Of a stretch of 52,567 nucleotides of DNA, positions 23,582-30,738 are shown in pieces. The stretch covers positions 1-52,567 of the forward strand of contig SLGK01000055.1 in assembly GCA_007123775.1 (NCBI GenBank), in the 5' to 3' direction. The number at the start of each line of letters is the position of its first letter. The first letter of the stretch is position 1. The notes beneath the pieces were generated by a model. The model saw only the letters and a program-made list of their open reading frames with translations. It was not told where the DNA came from and made no database searches. A program made the translations under genes and the position numbers. Origin of the DNA: Anaerolineae bacterium. GTDB taxonomy: Bacteria; Chloroflexota; Anaerolineae; Promineifilales; Promineifilaceae.

Positions 23582-26539
23582 ATGACTATTTCCCTGAACA
23601 TCAACGGCCGTTTCCAAGCCATACCCGCCTACCCCACCGACAGCCTGCTGAGCGCCCTGCGCCGGGCCGGCTACTACAGCGTCCGCTTTGGTAGCGACGA
23701 TGGGGCTACGGGTGCAGCGGCGGTTTTGGTAGACGGCCGGCTACTCAACAGCGAAACCCTACTCGTGGGCCAGGTTGAGGGCCGACGCATCGAAACGGTG
23801 GAAGGTCTCAGCCCGCGAGTGGGCGAACTGCATCCCATCCAGCGCGCCTTTATCGAGACCGGAGCCATCCAGTCCGGCTACTCCACCCCGGCCATGATCC
23901 TGGCCGCCAAAGCGCTGCTGGACCAGAACCCGAATCCCACCGAAGCCGAAATCCGCGACGCCCTCTCCGGCGTGCTGTGCCGGGAGACAGGCTATCTGAA
24001 ACCGGTCGAGGCCGTGCAGCGGGCCGCCGCCACCCTGCGCGGCGAAGACGTGCCCCCCTACGACGGCCCCGACATCGTGGACGCCAGCTACCTGGTCGAA
24101 ACACCCCCCAGTAACCCCGACGACGATCCACCCGCCCTGGCCGATGACGGAATACGCAATACGCAATACGCCCTAGACACCAAGCCCCAAACCGACATCC
24201 TCCTCACCAGCGGCATCCCCGAAACGGCCGTTGTCGGCAAACCGGAAACCAAGGTAGACGCCGTCAAGCTGGCCAAAGGCAACCCCGCCTTCGTGGACGA
24301 TTTCGACATGCGCGGCATGTTACATGCCAAACTGCTCACCAGCCCCCACGCCCACGCCCGCATCCGCGACATTGACGACAGCGAAGCCCTGGCCCTGCCC
24401 GGCGTCCACGCCGTCATTCACTACAAAAACATCGCCCGCATCAAATACGCCTCCGGCGGCCAGAGCTATCCCAACCCGCCCCCCTACGACCAGGTCAGCT
24501 TTGACAACAAGGTACGCTACGTGGGCGACCGGGTGGCGGCCGTAGCGGCCGAAACGGTCGATATTGCCGCAGAAGCCCTCAAGCTGATTAAGGTGGATTA
24601 CGAGGTATTAACGGCCGTTTTCGACGAAAATGAGGCCATCAAGCCGGGCGCGCCCGTCATCCACGACGAAGAAGACACCGAAGACATCCACGACGCGCAG
24701 CACAACATCGTCCACCACATCGAAGCAGAGGTCGGCGATGTGGAGAAGGGTTTTGCTGAAGCCGACCGGGTGTTTGAACACACCTATTACGTCCATCAGG
24801 TGCAGCAGGTCCCCATTGAACCCCACATCGCCATAAGCTGGTGGGACAGCGACGAGCGGCTGGTCATCCGTACCTCAACCCAGGTGCCGTTCCACGTGCG
24901 GCGCATGGTGGCCCCCCTGCTGGGGCTGCCCGCCGGCCGTATCCGCGTCATCAAGCCGCGCATTGGTGGTGGTTTTGGTGTTAAGCAAGAAATGCTGCTG
25001 GAAGATATTGTGGGCCACCTAACGATAGCTACCAATCGCCCCGTGCGGCTGGAGCTGACCCGCTCCGAGGAGTTCCGCAGCAGCCGCACCCGCCACCCGC
25101 AGACCATCACCTTCAAAACGGGCGTAACGGCCGAAGGCAAGCTGCACAGCATGGTGATGAAGGTGTTGGGCAATACCGGGGCTTATGGTACACATGGCCT
25201 GACGGTGCAAACCGTGACCGGCCTGCGCGGACTCAGCAGCTATAACTGCACCAACCGTAAGTTTGACTGCCATGTTGTCTACACGAATTTACCCGTCCCT
25301 GGCGCGTACCGAGGCTACGGTGGTCCCCAGGCCCTTTTTGCCCTGGAATGCCATATGGATGAAATCGCCTACAGTTTGAACATGGACCCCATCGAGTTCC
25401 GGCGCCAGAATTGGGTGCAGGCGGGTGACACCATGCCCATTGCCCCGCTGCTGGGCGAAGGGGAAAAGGAAACGGTCCACTTTGAGCCAATCATCCAATC
25501 CTGCGGCCTGAATGAATGCTTTGAGCAAGGGATGACCGCCATTGATTGGGCGCGTAAGTTTGAAGCGGGTTGGCATGAGGTGCCAGGAAAACCCCATCTG
25601 CGGCGCGGTCTGGGGGCGGCCATGTGTATGCACGGCACGGCCATTCCGGGGCTGGACATGGGCGGGGCGTCGGTCAAGATCAACGACGACGGCTCCTTCA
25701 ACGTTCTGGTAGGGGCTACCGACCTGGGCACGGGGTCGGATACGGTGCTGAGCCAGATTGCGGCCGAGGTACTGGGCGTACCGCTGCACAAAATCATCAT
25801 CTATTCCAGCGATACGGATATGACGCCATTTGATACGGGAGCGTATGCCAGTTCGACGACTTATATTTCGGGAACGGCCGTTAAACGAGCCTGCGAACAG
25901 GTGGCCGACCAGATTAAAGAGCGGGCCGCCCTGATGCTAGAACTGGACCATTGGCACGACATCAAATTGCAACATGGTGAAGCGGTGGCTCTCGACGGCC
26001 GTAGCGTCAGCCTGGAAGCGATTGCCCTGCACAGCCTGCACCAGGACCAGCAGCGGCAAATCATGGCCACCGCCAGCTACGTCAGCATGGACTCGCCGCC
26101 CCCCTTTGCCGGGCAGTTTGCTGAGGTAGAGGTGGATACGGAAACAGGTCAGGTAACGGTAACGAAGCTGGTCATGGCCGTGGACGCCGGCGTACCTATC
26201 AACCCCATTACGGCCAGCGGCCAGGTGGAGGGCGGCATGGTGCAGGCGTTGGGTTACGGGCACTGCGAGGAGATGATCTATGATGAAAACGGCAACCTCC
26301 TCAACGACGAACTCGGCCCCTACCACATCTACCGCGCCGACGAAGTGCCCTGGCTCAAAACCATCCTGGTCCAGACCAACGAGCCGACCGGACCGTTTGG
26401 GGCCAAAGCGATAGCCGAAATCCCCAAAGACGGCGTGGCCCCGGCCATTGCCAACGCCGTCTACGATGCCATCGGCGTTCGCATACGCCGCATCCCCTTT
26501 ACGCCGCAGCGGGTGTATGAGGCGCTGCGTGGGGCGTAG
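23582..26539 (+). CDS. Molybdenum hydroxylase (xanthine dehydrogenase family) with fused, cysteine-depleted [2Fe-2S]-like domain
   Basis: The 985-residue protein joins a CoxS/XdhC-type domain (about 1-150) to a molybdopterin-binding large subunit (about 215-985), as in aldehyde oxidoreductase Mop. The large subunit looks intact: 'GGGFGVKQE', 'PGAYRGYGGPQ', 'GATDLGTGSDTVLSQ', 'ASSTTYISGTAVKRA' and the catalytic Glu E946 in 'GAKAIAEIP'. In the N-terminal domain the scaffold is well kept ('AAVLVDGRLLNS', 'ETVEGL', 'HPIQRAF', 'NPNPTEAEIRDALSG'), but seven of eight cluster cysteines are replaced (S38, T43, A46, E58, S98, S101, E135); only C133 remains. Residues 190-199 come from a gcaatac repeat. 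GGAGG at 23571-23575 sets the start. No FAD subunit or cofactor-maturation gene is nearby. Substrate unknown. Confidence 0.88.
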   Translation: MTISLNINGRFQAIPAYPTDSLLSALRRAGYYSVRFGSDDGATGAAAVLVDGRLLNSETLLVGQVEGRRIETVEGLSPRVGELHPIQRAFIETGAIQSGYSTPAMILAAKALLDQNPNPTEAEIRDALSGVLCRETGYLKPVEAVQRAAATLRGEDVPPYDGPDIVDASYLVETPPSNPDDDPPALADDGIRNTQYALDTKPQTDILLTSGIPETAVVGKPETKVDAVKLAKGNPAFVDDFDMRGMLHAKLLTSPHAHARIRDIDDSEALALPGVHAVIHYKNIARIKYASGGQSYPNPPPYDQVSFDNKVRYVGDRVAAVAAETVDIAAEALKLIKVDYEVLTAVFDENEAIKPGAPVIHDEEDTEDIHDAQHNIVHHIEAEVGDVEKGFAEADRVFEHTYYVHQVQQVPIEPHIAISWWDSDERLVIRTSTQVPFHVRRMVAPLLGLPAGRIRVIKPRIGGGFGVKQEMLLEDIVGHLTIATNRPVRLELTRSEEFRSSRTRHPQTITFKTGVTAEGKLHSMVMKVLGNTGAYGTHGLTVQTVTGLRGLSSYNCTNRKFDCHVVYTNLPVPGAYRGYGGPQALFALECHMDEIAYSLNMDPIEFRRQNWVQAGDTMPIAPLLGEGEKETVHFEPIIQSCGLNECFEQGMTAIDWARKFEAGWHEVPGKPHLRRGLGAAMCMHGTAIPGLDMGGASVKINDDGSFNVLVGATDLGTGSDTVLSQIAAEVLGVPLHKIIIYSSDTDMTPFDTGAYASSTTYISGTAVKRACEQVADQIKERAALMLELDHWHDIKLQHGEAVALDGRSVSLEAIALHSLHQDQQRQIMATASYVSMDSPPPFAGQFAEVEVDTETGQVTVTKLVMAVDAGVPINPITASGQVEGGMVQALGYGHCEEMIYDENGNLLNDELGPYHIYRADEVPWLKTILVQTNEPTGPFGAKAIAEIPKDGVAPAIANAVYDAIGVRIRRIPFTPQRVYEALRGA
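24149..24172. repeat. 'gcaatac' heptamer repeat in the inter-domain linker
   Basis: About three 7-bp words (gcaatac) lie in frame in the linker between the Fe-S-like and molybdopterin domains. Their inverse words make up the spacer right after this gene (26534-26598). Confidence 0.8.
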
Positions 26540-26598
26540 TCCGTAATGCGTAGTGCGTAGTCCGTTGCCAAACCCTACGCACTACGCACCACGCACTA
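26534..26598. terminator. Inverted 'gtagtgc' heptamers between convergent genes
   Basis: Left arm 26534-26564 (cgtagtc/cgtaatg/cgtagtg words) and right arm 26576-26598 (tacgcac words) form a hairpin between the hydroxylase and the convergent binding-protein gene. The stop codon of the hydroxylase (26537-26539) lies within the left arm. Confidence 0.6.
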
Positions 26599-26600
26599 TT

Positions 26601-27578
26601 TCATTCCACGAATCGGTTGGTAAAAGCCGCATCCAGGTCGTCCAGGGATGCGTCCAGGAAGCCCATTTCTAGCAGGACGCGCTCGGTGTTTTCCCAGGCG
26701 GCCCGGTCAGAGACACCTAGCGGCTCGGCTTCCCACATGGGCAGCGTCGCTTCCAGCACGTTCATCCGGTCATCGCCCAGCCCCTCGACGAACTTCTTGC
26801 TGATTTCATAGGCTTCGGCCGGATTGGCCAGCGTGTCTTGCAGGCCGCGCAGCGTGGCCGTCACAAAACGCTGGACCATGTCCGGGTCTTCGGCAATCAT
26901 CGTTTCGTTGGTAATGATACCGTTAGCCACCATGTCGATAAAATCGCTGACGTAGATGATGTTGACGTCAATCCCCTGCGCCTGCAACTGCACCGGCTCA
27001 TTGTTGGCATACACCACTACCGCTTCCGACTGGTCGCTCAGGAGAGATTCGACCTGGTTGAAACCAATTTCGTTGGCGTTTACCTGAATCTGCTCAATGC
27101 CGTTGGCCGAAAGCAGCCCTACGTAGCCCACGTAACTGGCCCCGAAGAAGCCGGGAATACCCACGTTACGGCCGATTAAGTCAGCCGGTTCTACAATACC
27201 CGCTTCGGCTTTGCTAACCACGGCGATGGGGAAATTGGCAAACCATTCCATCACGTAAACCACGGGTAAACCCTGAGCGCGGGCCAACACTACCTGCTCG
27301 CCGCTAACGATGGCAAAGGGCAGTTGACCGGCCCCGACCAGAGCCACGCCGTCCGTCTCAAAGCTGTAATCAAACTCGACGCTAAACCCGGCTTCGGCAT
27401 AGTAACCTTTGTCTACAGCCACGTAAAAAGGAGCATACTGCGGGTCGGGAATAAAGCCCATCGGCAGCCGGATATGGAGCAATTCGTCCGACGGCTGGGT
27501 ATCACCAGCACCGGCGCAGCCAAACAAGCCAAACAGCAATAGTAAAGCGAAAAAGGGTAAAAATTTTAGTTTGGTCAT
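26601..27578 (-). CDS. ABC transporter substrate-binding lipoprotein (NMT1/THI5-like)
   Basis: This 325-residue protein is a periplasmic-type binding lipoprotein of the NMT1/THI5/SsuA superfamily, which binds pyrimidine, riboflavin, taurine or sulfonate-type ligands. It begins with a lipoprotein signal ('FFALLLLFGLFGC') followed by 'HIRLPMGFIPDPQYAPFYVAVDKGYY' and 'GFSVEF', the family opening. The AAAGGAAAC at 27581-27590 supports the ATG at 27578; the frame continues upstream only through a cgccacct repeat. The permease gene lies just upstream. No ATPase gene is found in the window, so the transporter must recruit one from elsewhere. The ligand is not readable from the sequence. Confidence 0.88.
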   Translation of the reverse strand: MTKLKFLPFFALLLLFGLFGCAGAGDTQPSDELLHIRLPMGFIPDPQYAPFYVAVDKGYYAEAGFSVEFDYSFETDGVALVGAGQLPFAIVSGEQVVLARAQGLPVVYVMEWFANFPIAVVSKAEAGIVEPADLIGRNVGIPGFFGASYVGYVGLLSANGIEQIQVNANEIGFNQVESLLSDQSEAVVVYANNEPVQLQAQGIDVNIIYVSDFIDMVANGIITNETMIAEDPDMVQRFVTATLRGLQDTLANPAEAYEISKKFVEGLGDDRMNVLEATLPMWEAEPLGVSDRAAWENTERVLLEMGFLDASLDDLDAAFTNRFVE

Positions 27579-27593
27579 ATGTTTCCTTTTTGC

Positions 27594-27710
27594 AGAGTGG
27601 CGAAGTGGCGGAGTAGCGGGGTTGCCACCTCGCCACTTCGCCACCTCGCCACCTCGCCACCTCGCCACCTCGCCACCACGCCGCTTCGCCACTTCGCAAC
27701 CTCGCTACCG
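27594..27710. repeat. 'cgccacctc/gaggtggcg' tandem repeat array
   Basis: About a dozen 7-9 bp words (cgccacct, cgccactt) fill the gap between the permease and the binding protein. The first part (27594-27625) runs in the opposite orientation (gcggagtagcgggg) and can pair with the rest. A related array is at 50513-50590. Confidence 0.85.
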
Positions 27711-28550
27711 CATCCGCTGCCAGCGCAGAAGATAGCGTTCGAGCAGGGCAACCAGCCCATAGAGAACGAGGGCGATGGCTGCTAATGTAAATAAGACAAC
27801 AAAAACCAGGTCTGTTCTGAACTGGTAACGTGCGGTCAACAGCAGGAAGCCCAAGCCAGCACTGCGCGGCTGGACGAATTCGCCCACCAGCGTGCCGATG
27901 ACGGACAGGGTGGCGCCCACTTTGATACCCGCCAGCAAAATGGGCAGGGCGGCCGGAAGCTCTAGCTGGCGGAATATCTGGCCTGGTGTGGCGCGGAGGG
28001 AGTGCATCAGTTCGTACAGTTCGGCCGGGACCGCTCGCAAACCGGCAATGATGTTGATGAGAATGGGAAAGAAGACGACGATGACGGCGACGGTGACGCG
28101 GGACCAGTAGGTGGAGTTGATCCAGATGGAAAGCAACGGGGCCACGGCGATAATGGGAATGGCCTGGGAGGCGATCAGGTAAGGAGAGATGAGCCGTTCG
28201 GCGAGGGGGGATTTTGCCAGCAGGTAGCCGAGGGGTGTGGCAATAGCCAGGCCGATGAGCAGGCCGGGTATGACCTGGCTGACGGTAATGATGCTGTGAC
28301 GGAGTAAACGGCCGTCTGCCACCACCACCCAAAATTGATCCCACACCGCTACCGGGCCGGGCAGAATAAAGGCCGGGTAGCCAGTCCAGACCACTAACCC
28401 ATGCCAGCCTAGAATCAACAGGGGCAGCGACAGCAGCAGCGTCCAGCGAGAAGACAATAGCCGTTGCACACGACGATTGGCAACAGCAATGAGGGCCGTT
28501 TTAACCAACGGTAGATTTTGACTCCGGAACTGTGACTGATCACCTTTCAT
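27705..28550 (-). CDS. ABC transporter permease (SsuC/ThiX-like)
   Basis: This 281-residue inner-membrane protein has about six helices and the binding-protein-dependent transport signature 'AVPAELYELMHSLRATPGQIFRQLELPAALPILLAGI' (ATPase-coupling EAA loop; only its core is cited). It pairs with the downstream NMT1-like lipoprotein. The first gene of the unit is this permease; the ATP-binding subunit normally found with SsuC/ThiX permeases is missing. Its last residues touch the tandem repeat array. It probably imports a small aromatic or sulfonated compound, but this is inference from family only. Confidence 0.9.
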   Translation of the reverse strand: MKGDQSQFRSQNLPLVKTALIAVANRRVQRLLSSRWTLLLSLPLLILGWHGLVVWTGYPAFILPGPVAVWDQFWVVVADGRLLRHSIITVSQVIPGLLIGLAIATPLGYLLAKSPLAERLISPYLIASQAIPIIAVAPLLSIWINSTYWSRVTVAVIVVFFPILINIIAGLRAVPAELYELMHSLRATPGQIFRQLELPAALPILLAGIKVGATLSVIGTLVGEFVQPRSAGLGFLLLTARYQFRTDLVFVVLFTLAAIALVLYGLVALLERYLLRWQRMR

Positions 28551-28675
28551 ACTAACTGATTATACACCGGCATCCCGGGCAAGCGTCGTAGTCTATTCAA
28601 ATTCACACCGCTTGGCATCAGGCTGTAAAACGCCCTTCGGACAGAACAACTTCCCAAAAATCGTCGATTTTATGT

Positions 28676-28681
28676 TATAAT
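28676..28681 (+). promoter_or_regulatory. -10 box of the ureohydrolase leader
   Basis: TATAAT at 28676-28681 lies 50 bases before the small leader ORF. A -35 element is weak (TTCCCA at 28651, 19 bp away). Confidence 0.35.
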
Positions 28682-28730
28682 AACGATAGTTCCCGGCCAT
28701 TAGATGATCCAGCTAGAAGGAGCATGGCCC

Positions 28731-28793
28731 ATGAAAACACCCATCACTAATTCCTACTTGAATCATTGGAGCCTGCCTGTCTGGTCACGGTAA
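28731..28793 (+). CDS. Possible 20-residue leader peptide
   Basis: A 20-codon ORF starts at ATG 28731, eight bases after AAGGAG (28717-28722), and ends TGG TCA CGG TAA. The peptide begins MKTPITNSY and ends LPVWSR. The stop codon lies inside the left part of a large stem-loop, so ribosomes finishing this ORF would disrupt the stem. That geometry is typical of translation-coupled attenuators, but no test has been done and the ORF could be fortuitous. Confidence 0.4.
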   Translation: MKTPITNSYLNHWSLPVWSR

Positions 28794-28837
28794 CGCCTAC
28801 CATCGCGTCAGGCTGCCCGTGACACCAGACCAGGCTC
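28769..28837 (+). promoter_or_regulatory. Candidate attenuator/anti-SD stem-loop before the ureohydrolase gene
   Basis: Left arm 28769-28790 (gagcctg...gtctggt..cacgg) pairs with right arm 28816-28837 (ccgtg..accagac.caggctc) over about 18 bp with small bulges. A shorter gcctac.../gtcaggc hairpin may nest inside. The stem ends nine bases before the GGAGG of the ureohydrolase gene. Only three T residues follow, so it is not a standard terminator. Confidence 0.5.
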
Positions 28838-28855
28838 TTTGAAATGGAGGTAACA

Positions 28856-29842
28856 ATGAGACCCTTACTGCTTGGTTGTCCCTTTGATAATGGGATTCAT
28901 ACAATGCTTCGCTTCAGGCGTGGCGTAACCGGGGCGGCCGACGGACCGGCGGCCGTGTTGGCCGCTTTTGAGCAACAGTTTCGCACACGACACCCCCACG
29001 TAACGGCCGTTTCCCTCCCTTTACAACAATATAACCTACCCCTTAACCAAGACAACTGGCGCCATATTGCCACGGCCACCACCCAGCATCTGTATACCGA
29101 ACAGGCCCACGCCCTGGTCGCCGACAGCGTGGCCGCTCATTACCGCGAGAACTATCTGCCCATAGCCATTGGCGGCGACCATTCGCTCACATTCCCGCTG
29201 GTGCGCGGCCTGAAAGCGGTTTACCCCCAGCGGTCGGTGGGCCTTATCTATCTGGATAGCCATCTGGATATGCGCTCGCTTGAATCATTTCGGGGGGTGC
29301 GTGGTCTGGTGAGCAACGGCAACAGCTTCCGCCGGTTGGTAGTGGATATGACTACGCGCTTAGACGGCCGTAACATGGCCATCATCGGTCTACAGCCCGC
29401 CCGCAACTCCATCTTCTGGCAAATGTCTAACTTTGCCAAATCACAACAGGTCACCATGGTCCATCGGGATGAGATAGGGTACGGCGTCGGCGAAGCCCTA
29501 GAACAGGCAGCCAACCGCGCCATTGCGGCGGCCACGGACGGCACCGACGGCGTCTACCTGAGCCTAGACATCGGCGTGGCCGACCGCTCAGTCGCGCCCG
29601 GCGTAAGCGCGCCCAATTCTGACGGCCTATCGGCGGAACAACTGCTGGCTCTGGTCAGAACGATTACCAGGCGAGTACCGCTTCTGGGTGTCGATTTGGT
29701 AGAAGTTTCGTCACGTAAGGTCTATTGGGGTGAGTTGTGGGGCGAAAAGCCGTTAGAAACAGACAGAACCGGCCAACATAAGCTAGAAAAAACGGCCGAT
29801 CTGGCCGCTCGTGTTCTGAACGAAATTCTGTGCAATCTATAG
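28856..29842 (+). CDS. Arginase/agmatinase (ureohydrolase) family protein
   Basis: This 328-residue ureohydrolase-fold protein would hydrolyse a guanidino or formimino compound. Metal ligands seen are H109 in 'GGDHS' and D134, H136, D138 in 'DSHLD'. The third motif, usually S-x-D-x-D, reads 'SLDIGVAD' with D238 kept and Gly240 in place of the second aspartate, so one ligand of metal B is missing. The start at 28856 is chosen because GGAGG (28846-28850) lies five bases before it; the ATG at 28844 overlaps that site. A leader ORF and hairpin lie upstream and a strong terminator follows. Substrate unknown. Confidence 0.85.
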   Translation: MRPLLLGCPFDNGIHTMLRFRRGVTGAADGPAAVLAAFEQQFRTRHPHVTAVSLPLQQYNLPLNQDNWRHIATATTQHLYTEQAHALVADSVAAHYRENYLPIAIGGDHSLTFPLVRGLKAVYPQRSVGLIYLDSHLDMRSLESFRGVRGLVSNGNSFRRLVVDMTTRLDGRNMAIIGLQPARNSIFWQMSNFAKSQQVTMVHRDEIGYGVGEALEQAANRAIAAATDGTDGVYLSLDIGVADRSVAPGVSAPNSDGLSAEQLLALVRTITRRVPLLGVDLVEVSSRKVYWGELWGEKPLETDRTGQHKLEKTADLAARVLNEILCNL

Positions 29843-29849
29843 CAGAAAT

Positions 29850-29883
29850 AAGACCTGCGAGGTGAGTTGACCTCGCAGGTCTT
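29850..29883. terminator. Bidirectional intrinsic terminator
   Basis: A perfect 14-bp stem (aagacctgcgaggt / acctcgcaggtctt) with a six-base loop lies between the convergent ureohydrolase and CsbD-like genes, with T/A-rich flanks on both sides. This is the clearest terminator of the window. Confidence 0.85.
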
Positions 29884-29895
29884 TATTGAAGGTTT

Positions 29896-30294
29896 TTACT
29901 CCTCATCGCGCAGCATGATACCGATGATGACGCCTACCAACAGAATAACCAGCAGCAGCAGCCAGGGATGCTCTTTGACCACCTGAACTGGCTGTTCGGG
30001 CAGCTTTTGCACCAATTCCTGCTGATATTGAGCGGCTTTGGCCTTACCGGTCTCCCACGCCTCCTGGACACGCTCACCGGCATCATCACGCCAGGCCTGA
30101 GTGCTTTCCAAAAAGGCGTTCACTTCGGCGGTGGCCCGCTCGCGTGTGTAGCCGTAGCGTTCCTGCAAAGTGCCCACCAGCTCGTCATATTTGCCATCAA
30201 TACGCAGCATATCATCGCTGGTCAGCTTGCCCCAGTTCTCTTTGATTTGTCCTTGCAATGCTCGTAGTTTACCCTGTAATATATCCTGGTTCAT
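29896..30294 (-). CDS. CsbD-like protein with C-terminal membrane helix
   Basis: The 132-residue protein begins with a CsbD-type stress-protein domain (about 6-58: 'LQGKLRALQGQIKENWGKLTSDD...IDGKYDELVGTLQERYG'; only core words cited). An amphipathic helical segment follows, then a single membrane helix ('PWLLLLVILLVGVIIGIML', about 109-127). In other bacteria CsbD proteins are general-stress induced; the role is unknown. The membrane tail resembles ElaB/YqjD proteins, which tether ribosomes to the membrane. AAAGGAG is present just before the ATG. Confidence 0.85.
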   Translation of the reverse strand: MNQDILQGKLRALQGQIKENWGKLTSDDMLRIDGKYDELVGTLQERYGYTRERATAEVNAFLESTQAWRDDAGERVQEAWETGKAKAAQYQQELVQKLPEQPVQVVKEHPWLLLLVILLVGVIIGIMLRDEE

Positions 30295-30517
30295 GGTTCA
30301 CTCCTTTATTATCGCTTGGTGCGGGCAGAAGTAATTAGCGGGTGTTTGCCCGTCACGCCATTATATCATACCAAAAACAGCCCCAATCTGTATAGACCAG
30401 GTTACATAATCAGGGCATGTCTAAAGATATAGGCGCGTTTGTTGCTTAAGGGGCGGAGTAAACCGATAATTAGGGAGAGTTTAGTCTGGGTCTTTTGGAT
30501 TTCGCGGGGTTTACCGC

Positions 30518-30574
30518 AAAACGTAAAACGTAAGACGTAAGGTCTCTTTGGTTACGTTTTACGCATTACGGCTT
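30518..30574. repeat. Inverted 'cgtaaaa' heptamer repeat
   Basis: Words gcaaaac, gtaaaac, gtaagac, gtaaggt are followed after a short loop by ttacgttttacgcattacg. The family matches 3604-3660. Confidence 0.8.
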
Positions 30575-30636
30575 GTCAACCCCCTTTCAACAGACTCAAG
30601 GCAGGCTCTGAATTCCCAAGAAGCCAAAATTTGTAG

Positions 30637-30679
30637 CGCAAACATCCCTGTTTGCGTGGTCAAGCAGGGATGCTTGACC
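30637..30679. repeat. Two tandem hairpins with complementary loops
   Basis: Hairpin 1 (30637-30656) has stem cgcaaaca/tgtttgcg and loop TCCC. Hairpin 2 (30658-30679) has stem ggtcaagca/tgcttgacc and loop GGGA. The loops are exactly complementary, so they could kiss. Hairpin 2 is identical to the one at 14612-14633. Confidence 0.8.
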
Positions 30680-30738
30680 TACATTTTCAGAAGAGCCTTC
30701 ACTTTTTAGTAGTCTGTTTTTGAGAGTAAGGAGGAAAC

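Larger units (their letters stand above)
30295..30738. other. Repeat-rich intergenic region upstream of the PGI gene
   Basis: This 444-base gap holds no convincing gene. On the minus strand a TATAAT (30360-30365) can serve the CsbD-like gene. At 30518-30574 cgtaaaa heptamers form an inverted repeat. At 30637-30679 two perfect hairpins stand in tandem. AAGGAGGAAAC at the right end belongs to the PGI gene. Confidence 0.7.

Noticed and set aside
27600..27710. Possible CRISPR or attachment site in the cgccacct array
   Set aside because: The words are 7-9 bp and contiguous; no integrase, tRNA or spacer-like unique sequence is nearby.
28724..28750. Eight-codon ORF from ATG 28724
   Set aside because: Its ATG follows the AAGGAG with only one base between, while the ATG at 28731 has correct spacing.
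28769..28837. Guanidine-I (ykkC) riboswitch before the ureohydrolase
   Set aside because: The conserved ykkC sequence blocks, as I remember them, are absent; only a simple stem is seen.
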